A stretch of 19,858 nt of DNA from Bdellovibrionales bacterium (GTDB taxonomy: Bacteria > Myxococcota > XYA12-FULL-58-9 > SYDY01): contig SYDY01000032.1 of assembly GCA_005801425.1 (NCBI GenBank), forward strand, positions 1 through 19,858, read 5' to 3'. The notes below the pieces were generated by a model. That model was not told where the DNA came from, searched no databases, and was given only the letters and a program-made list of their open reading frames with translations. Position numbers and translations under genes: made by a program. Numbering within the stretch: position 1 is the stretch's first letter; the number at the start of each line of letters is the position of its first letter. Below, piece by piece: positions 16,281 through 19,858 of the stretch.

Positions 16281-18161
16281 GTGGTCGCATTGTTGTTGTT
16301 CGTGATCACACTCGCAAGCGAACCGCCTGTGTTGTTGCGGGTGCCCAAAGTGGATGGTCGTGCAGATCCGTCACTTTGGCTTTGGAAGCATGTGGCCCGT
16401 GGTGTTGATCCTCAATCCATCCAAGCAACGCGCAGCATTTATGTGTTTGATCCTAAAACCCAGGGTTGGCAACTTCTTCGTTTAACCGCAGACGATGTCG
16501 AAAATCTTTTGCAAGTCCCAGGCATCCGTTTGCGTGCATCCCATGCGATGCAACCGCTGCTCGATCGCAGTCTTCGTGAAATTCGCGGTGATGTTGTGCA
16601 CGTACGAGGAGGCGTGGGGGCAACCCATGATGGTCGTGGCGTATTGGTTGCATTGATCGATACCGGAATCGATCTTGACCATTCGTCTTTTAAGCGTCCC
16701 GATGGTTCATCGCGTGTGGTGGCAGTGTGGGACCAAGATGGTGTCGTGGGCCCATCACCGCCTTGGTTTGGCTATGGTCGGGAATGCACACAAAGTATCC
16801 TCGCGCGAGGGATGTGCGAGATCACGGATCCCATCGGGCACGGAACCCATGTAGCAGGTATCGCAGCGGGTTCTTCAGTTGCCTTGGGCGTTGCGCCGGC
16901 GGCGGATATCGCCATCGTGCGTTCCAACAATTTTACGCGTATCGCCGATGCAGCCTTGTATTTGGTAAAGCTTGCCGAAACACGTAATCAGCCTTTGGTG
17001 GTCAATATTAGCATCGGTGGGCAGTATGGTCCCCACGATGGGCGTACACCGCTGGAAGACGTGCTTGACAGGCTCAGTGGTCCAGGTCGTATTTTTGTGG
17101 CAGCTGCGGGCAACGATGGACGTGATGCGGTTCACGTCGCCATGGATTTAAAACCCGATGTGAAACGGGTTGAGATCTTAGGTGCGGGTGCGTCGTTTGC
17201 GGGTGATGCAACACTAGAAATATGGCATGGGCCAGGGGCATCGATCGATCTTGGTTTAGAAGCATGGATCGATGGCAAGGTGGTTGGGCAAATTGCATTG
17301 AACGCATCTGGCTCTGATCTTTTGTTGGGTACATTGAATGCAAATCAGCGCAGCTTTGTTGATGTTGCCGTGACACGCGACACGATGGCAGAACACGGGC
17401 TCGTGCGACACAGTGTGATGTTGCAACGATTTTATTCAATTTACCCGACGCCACAAGTCGTGCTTACTTTTTCTGGAAATGGATCTGCCCATGGCTGGAT
17501 CACCCAAGAAGACATGCGCTATGGAAAATTGCGTTTTCGTGACGGGACATCTTCGTGGGGATTGGGTGACAGCAGCATGTCACTTACTGTGCCCGCGACA
17601 GCCCAGCGTGTGATTGCAGTGACAGCGTATGCGGTACGCTCTGCATGGCGAAGTTCTTCGGGTGAATTTGAAAGTATCGATTCATTGCGTTTTGGTGGAC
17701 TGCTTGATTACGCAAGCCGTGGTCCTACATTTAGTCCGTGGTTTACGGGACCTAAACCCAATATTGCGGCACCCGGCGCGATGATCTTGTCGTCGCGTGC
17801 GAATGTTTTGGCCGAAGGTCCCATGAGCGTCAACGACAACCTTGTGGCGATGCAGGGAACGAGCATGGCAGCACCGCACGTCACAGGTGCTGTGGCGCTG
17901 ATGTTGCAAATAGATCCCGATTTAACGTCCGGAAAAGCCATGGCGATTTTACAGGCTTCAAGCCGCAGTGATGCATCCACAGGTGTTGTCCCCAATACAA
18001 CATGGGGTTACGGAAAATTGGATGTAGAAACAGCGTTGGCACTTTTGACGGCAGATAAACAATCACAAGGATGCAGCGCATTCGGACCAAATGGCATGCC
18101 TGTCGCGTTGCTTCTTTGTCTTTTCTGGCGGCGTTTTTTGATTCGACGAAACACGCGTTAG
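16281..18161 (+). CDS. Subtilisin-like (S8) serine protease with MYXO-CTERM-like anchor
   Basis: A 626-residue secreted subtilase. Catalytic residues are D127 (LIDTGID), H187 (GHGTHVAG) and S528 (GTSMAAPH), with oxyanion N278 (AAAGND). A strand-rich domain of about 150 residues (285-440) is inserted between the oxyanion Asn and the Ser region. Residues 20-105 look like a propeptide. The start is GTG with a stop codon two codons upstream, so the ORF cannot extend further; the signal sequence (VALLLFVITLASE) is short and lacks a basic N-region. The tail reads GCSAFGPNG (C598), a hydrophobic stretch, then RRFLIRRNTR, which resembles MYXO-CTERM sorting signals in which the Cys region is processed and anchored at the cell surface. 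The match to that signal is by pattern only. Confidence 0.9.
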   Translation: MVALLLFVITLASEPPVLLRVPKVDGRADPSLWLWKHVARGVDPQSIQATRSIYVFDPKTQGWQLLRLTADDVENLLQVPGIRLRASHAMQPLLDRSLREIRGDVVHVRGGVGATHDGRGVLVALIDTGIDLDHSSFKRPDGSSRVVAVWDQDGVVGPSPPWFGYGRECTQSILARGMCEITDPIGHGTHVAGIAAGSSVALGVAPAADIAIVRSNNFTRIADAALYLVKLAETRNQPLVVNISIGGQYGPHDGRTPLEDVLDRLSGPGRIFVAAAGNDGRDAVHVAMDLKPDVKRVEILGAGASFAGDATLEIWHGPGASIDLGLEAWIDGKVVGQIALNASGSDLLLGTLNANQRSFVDVAVTRDTMAEHGLVRHSVMLQRFYSIYPTPQVVLTFSGNGSAHGWITQEDMRYGKLRFRDGTSSWGLGDSSMSLTVPATAQRVIAVTAYAVRSAWRSSSGEFESIDSLRFGGLLDYASRGPTFSPWFTGPKPNIAAPGAMILSSRANVLAEGPMSVNDNLVAMQGTSMAAPHVTGAVALMLQIDPDLTSGKAMAILQASSRSDASTGVVPNTTWGYGKLDVETALALLTADKQSQGCSAFGPNGMPVALLLCLFWRRFLIRRNTR

Positions 18162-18198
18162 AATTTTAATGTGTCGATTTAAAATGTGGAGGTGTTTG

Positions 18199-18822
18199 AT
18201 GCGAAGTCTTTTTCTTTTTACATCTTTTTTAATAGCCGCACCCATGGCAGCCCATGCAGCGGATCCCGCGCTTGATCGCCATGTGTTGCAGTATTATTAC
18301 CAATCGGATCCCGTCAAATCGGCCACCATGAATGCCACGTTCTGCAAAAAGGCAGGATTTGAGGCCAACGCCTATTTTGAAGGACCGATTTCTACATATG
18401 CATTAGACCCTGTTTCCGGGGAAGTGATTCGTCGTCGTATTCGCAAAGTGGGGCATGCAAAAGCATGTGTTCAATTGCAAGACTTCTCGTTCACACCGTT
18501 CGGTCCCCGTGTCCCTGTTTATTGGGAAGTGCATGTGCGTCGTGTAGGTAATTTTGTGGCGAAAGGTTATTGCACACCATCCAACAACGATGCGCCGGAA
18601 GCCGGAATTATTTTGGGCGGTTGTGTTCTTGATCTTACCAGCGGCCCGACAGGCTTTGTTGGGGGCAATATGGGCGAAAGTGGTGTTTTGCTCAATCCCT
18701 TTGGCAATCCAGATTATGAGCTCAGCTCATCGTTTTTGACGTTTCATTATTTTAATCTCAAAGAAGCGGACGATGACGACGATTTCGGCGACTTTCTAAG
18801 CCTGCTGGCTCAGTTGTTCTAG
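18199..18822 (+). CDS. Small secreted protein of unknown function
   Basis: A 207-residue protein that I do not recognise. The start at 18199 is chosen because GGAGG lies 6 nt upstream and a clean signal peptide follows (MRSLFLFTSFLIAAPMAAHA, cleavage expected after residue 20). The frame is open upstream to 18169, but that would spoil the signal. The mature part is about 187 residues with four cysteines, probably two disulfides in the periplasm or outside the cell. An acidic run (EADDDDDFGDF) lies close to a hydrophobic C-terminus (LSLLAQLF). It follows the protease gene by 37 bp and may be co-transcribed with it. Confidence 0.8.
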   Translation: MRSLFLFTSFLIAAPMAAHAADPALDRHVLQYYYQSDPVKSATMNATFCKKAGFEANAYFEGPISTYALDPVSGEVIRRRIRKVGHAKACVQLQDFSFTPFGPRVPVYWEVHVRRVGNFVAKGYCTPSNNDAPEAGIILGGCVLDLTSGPTGFVGGNMGESGVLLNPFGNPDYELSSSFLTFHYFNLKEADDDDDFGDFLSLLAQLF

Positions 18823-18920
18823 AACGTAATCTGAATTTTCGTAGCAATCAAAGCACTCGTCTGCCAATAAACACAAAAAAGATGTGCAATATCAATGGCT
18901 TATAAATCGTAGGCCAATCC

Positions 18921-18948
18921 TTGACAAAAAACTTTGCGCGCCTATATT
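18921..18948 (+). promoter_or_regulatory. Promoter of groES-groEL
   Basis: TTGACA (18921-18926, perfect -35) and TATATT (18943-18948, 5/6 of the -10 consensus) are spaced by 16 bp. Transcription should start near 18955, giving a leader of about 56 nt. The CCTTGA start and the C-rich bases before TATATT also slightly resemble a sigma32 promoter, so heat control through sigma32 is possible. No CIRCE element (HrcA operator) was found between 18823 and 19010. Confidence 0.7.
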
Positions 18949-18967
18949 GCGACCAGTCCAGAGAGTC

Positions 18968-18986
18968 GGCCCGCATGATGTGGGCC
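18968..18986 (+). promoter_or_regulatory. Leader hairpin in the groES mRNA
   Basis: GGCCCGC and GTGGGCC pair over 7 bp (one G-U) around an ATGAT loop. The hairpin ends 13 nt before the GAGGT ribosome-binding site (19000-19004). It may stabilise the 5' end or modulate translation; it does not itself cover the ribosome-binding site. Confidence 0.4.
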
Positions 18987-19010
18987 CCACAATAGGCACG
19001 AGGTAATATC

Positions 19011-19307
19011 ATGTCGAAGAAAAACTTCCGTCCCCTTCATGACCGTATTTTGGTTAAGCGCATCCAGAAAGAAGAAAAGAGCGAAGGCGGGATTATTATT
19101 CCTGACGCCGCCCAAGAAAAGCCCCAAGAAGGTGAAGTGGTTGCCATTGGTAATGGCAAGCGCATGGATGACGGCAAACTCATCCCCCTCGAAGTCAAAG
19201 CGGGCGATCGCATTTTGTTCGGAAAATATTCCGGCAACGAAATCAAAATTGATGGCAGCGAGCATTTGATCCTTCGTGAAGACGAAGTTCTCGGGATTAT
19301 TGGTTAA
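19011..19307 (+). CDS. groES: Co-chaperonin GroES (Hsp10)
   Basis: This 98-residue protein is complete and of normal length. It begins with [12 protein letters not shown], has the mobile loop region ([21 protein letters not shown]) that docks on GroEL, and ends with the [11 protein letters not shown] strand typical of the family. It forms the seven-subunit lid of the GroEL folding chamber in the cytoplasm. The ATG has a GAGGT ribosome-binding site 6 nt upstream. groEL follows after 45 bp in the same operon. Confidence 0.98.
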   Translation: MSKKNFRPLHDRILVKRIQKEEKSEGGIIIPDAAQEKPQEGEVVAIGNGKRMDDGKLIPLEVKAGDRILFGKYSGNEIKIDGSEHLILREDEVLGIIG

Positions 19308-19325
19308 TCAAAAAACGACATTTAA

Positions 19326-19858
<533 letters not shown>

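Noticed and set aside
18816-18825. GTTCTAGAAC palindrome over the stop codon of the small secreted protein gene
   Set aside because: Only 10 bp with no extension, no loop and no T-run; probably chance.
18849-18862. Possible CIRCE half-site (AGCACTC) upstream of groES
   Set aside because: No matching GAGTGCT arm follows at the 9-nt spacing, and it lies upstream of the promoter.

Overview
The window carries a mostly housekeeping, gene-dense stretch of a Gram-negative genome with roughly balanced base composition (judged by eye). Several traits point to the former Deltaproteobacteria (Myxococcota, Bradymonadia, Bdellovibrionota and relatives). These are a Pal lipoprotein with a Dickkopf-like cysteine-rich stalk, a PATAN (DUF4388) regulator with a degenerate receiver domain, a subtilase ending in a MYXO-CTERM-like GC/transmembrane/Arg tail, and a plant-type glutamate-cysteine ligase. 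The taxonomic placement is an inference. No prophage, insertion sequence, CRISPR array, tRNA or rRNA was seen.

Layout: 66-3367 (minus) is a two-gene operon, a DEAH-box RNA helicase followed by an Rsm22-like methyltransferase, joined by an ATGA overlap. It diverges from 3432-8333 (plus), which encodes a 1633-residue helical protein of unknown function with a glycine-rich, strand-like C-terminus. That gene overlaps tail-to-tail by 25 bp with a glutamate-cysteine ligase gene (8309-9676, minus). A short divergent region leads to a RidA-like gene (9781-10224, plus) that probably has a leaderless transcript. From 13934 down to 10266 (minus) lie an envelope cluster, pal then cpoB, and then a pseudo-receiver/PATAN/transmembrane/TPR protein. 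On the plus strand follow a MATE transporter and thymidine kinase (14104-16195), a subtilisin-like surface protease (16281-18161), a small secreted protein (18199-18822), and groES with the 5' part of groEL (19011-19858), preceded by a good sigma70-type promoter.

The envelope theme is clear. Pal and CpoB belong to the Tol-Pal outer-membrane constriction system, and the neighbouring TPR membrane protein and the surface protease may also act at the envelope. Three families of short REP-like repeats lie in the gene junctions. One of them sits at the pal-cpoB junction and is apparently translated as part of the CpoB leader.

The strongest candidates for undescribed biology are the 1633-residue protein, the pseudo-receiver/PATAN/TPR membrane protein, and the RidA homologue that lacks the catalytic arginine. 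No stretch longer than 300 bp lacks a gene. The longest gene-free intervals are 18823-19010 and 13935-14103, and both contain promoters.
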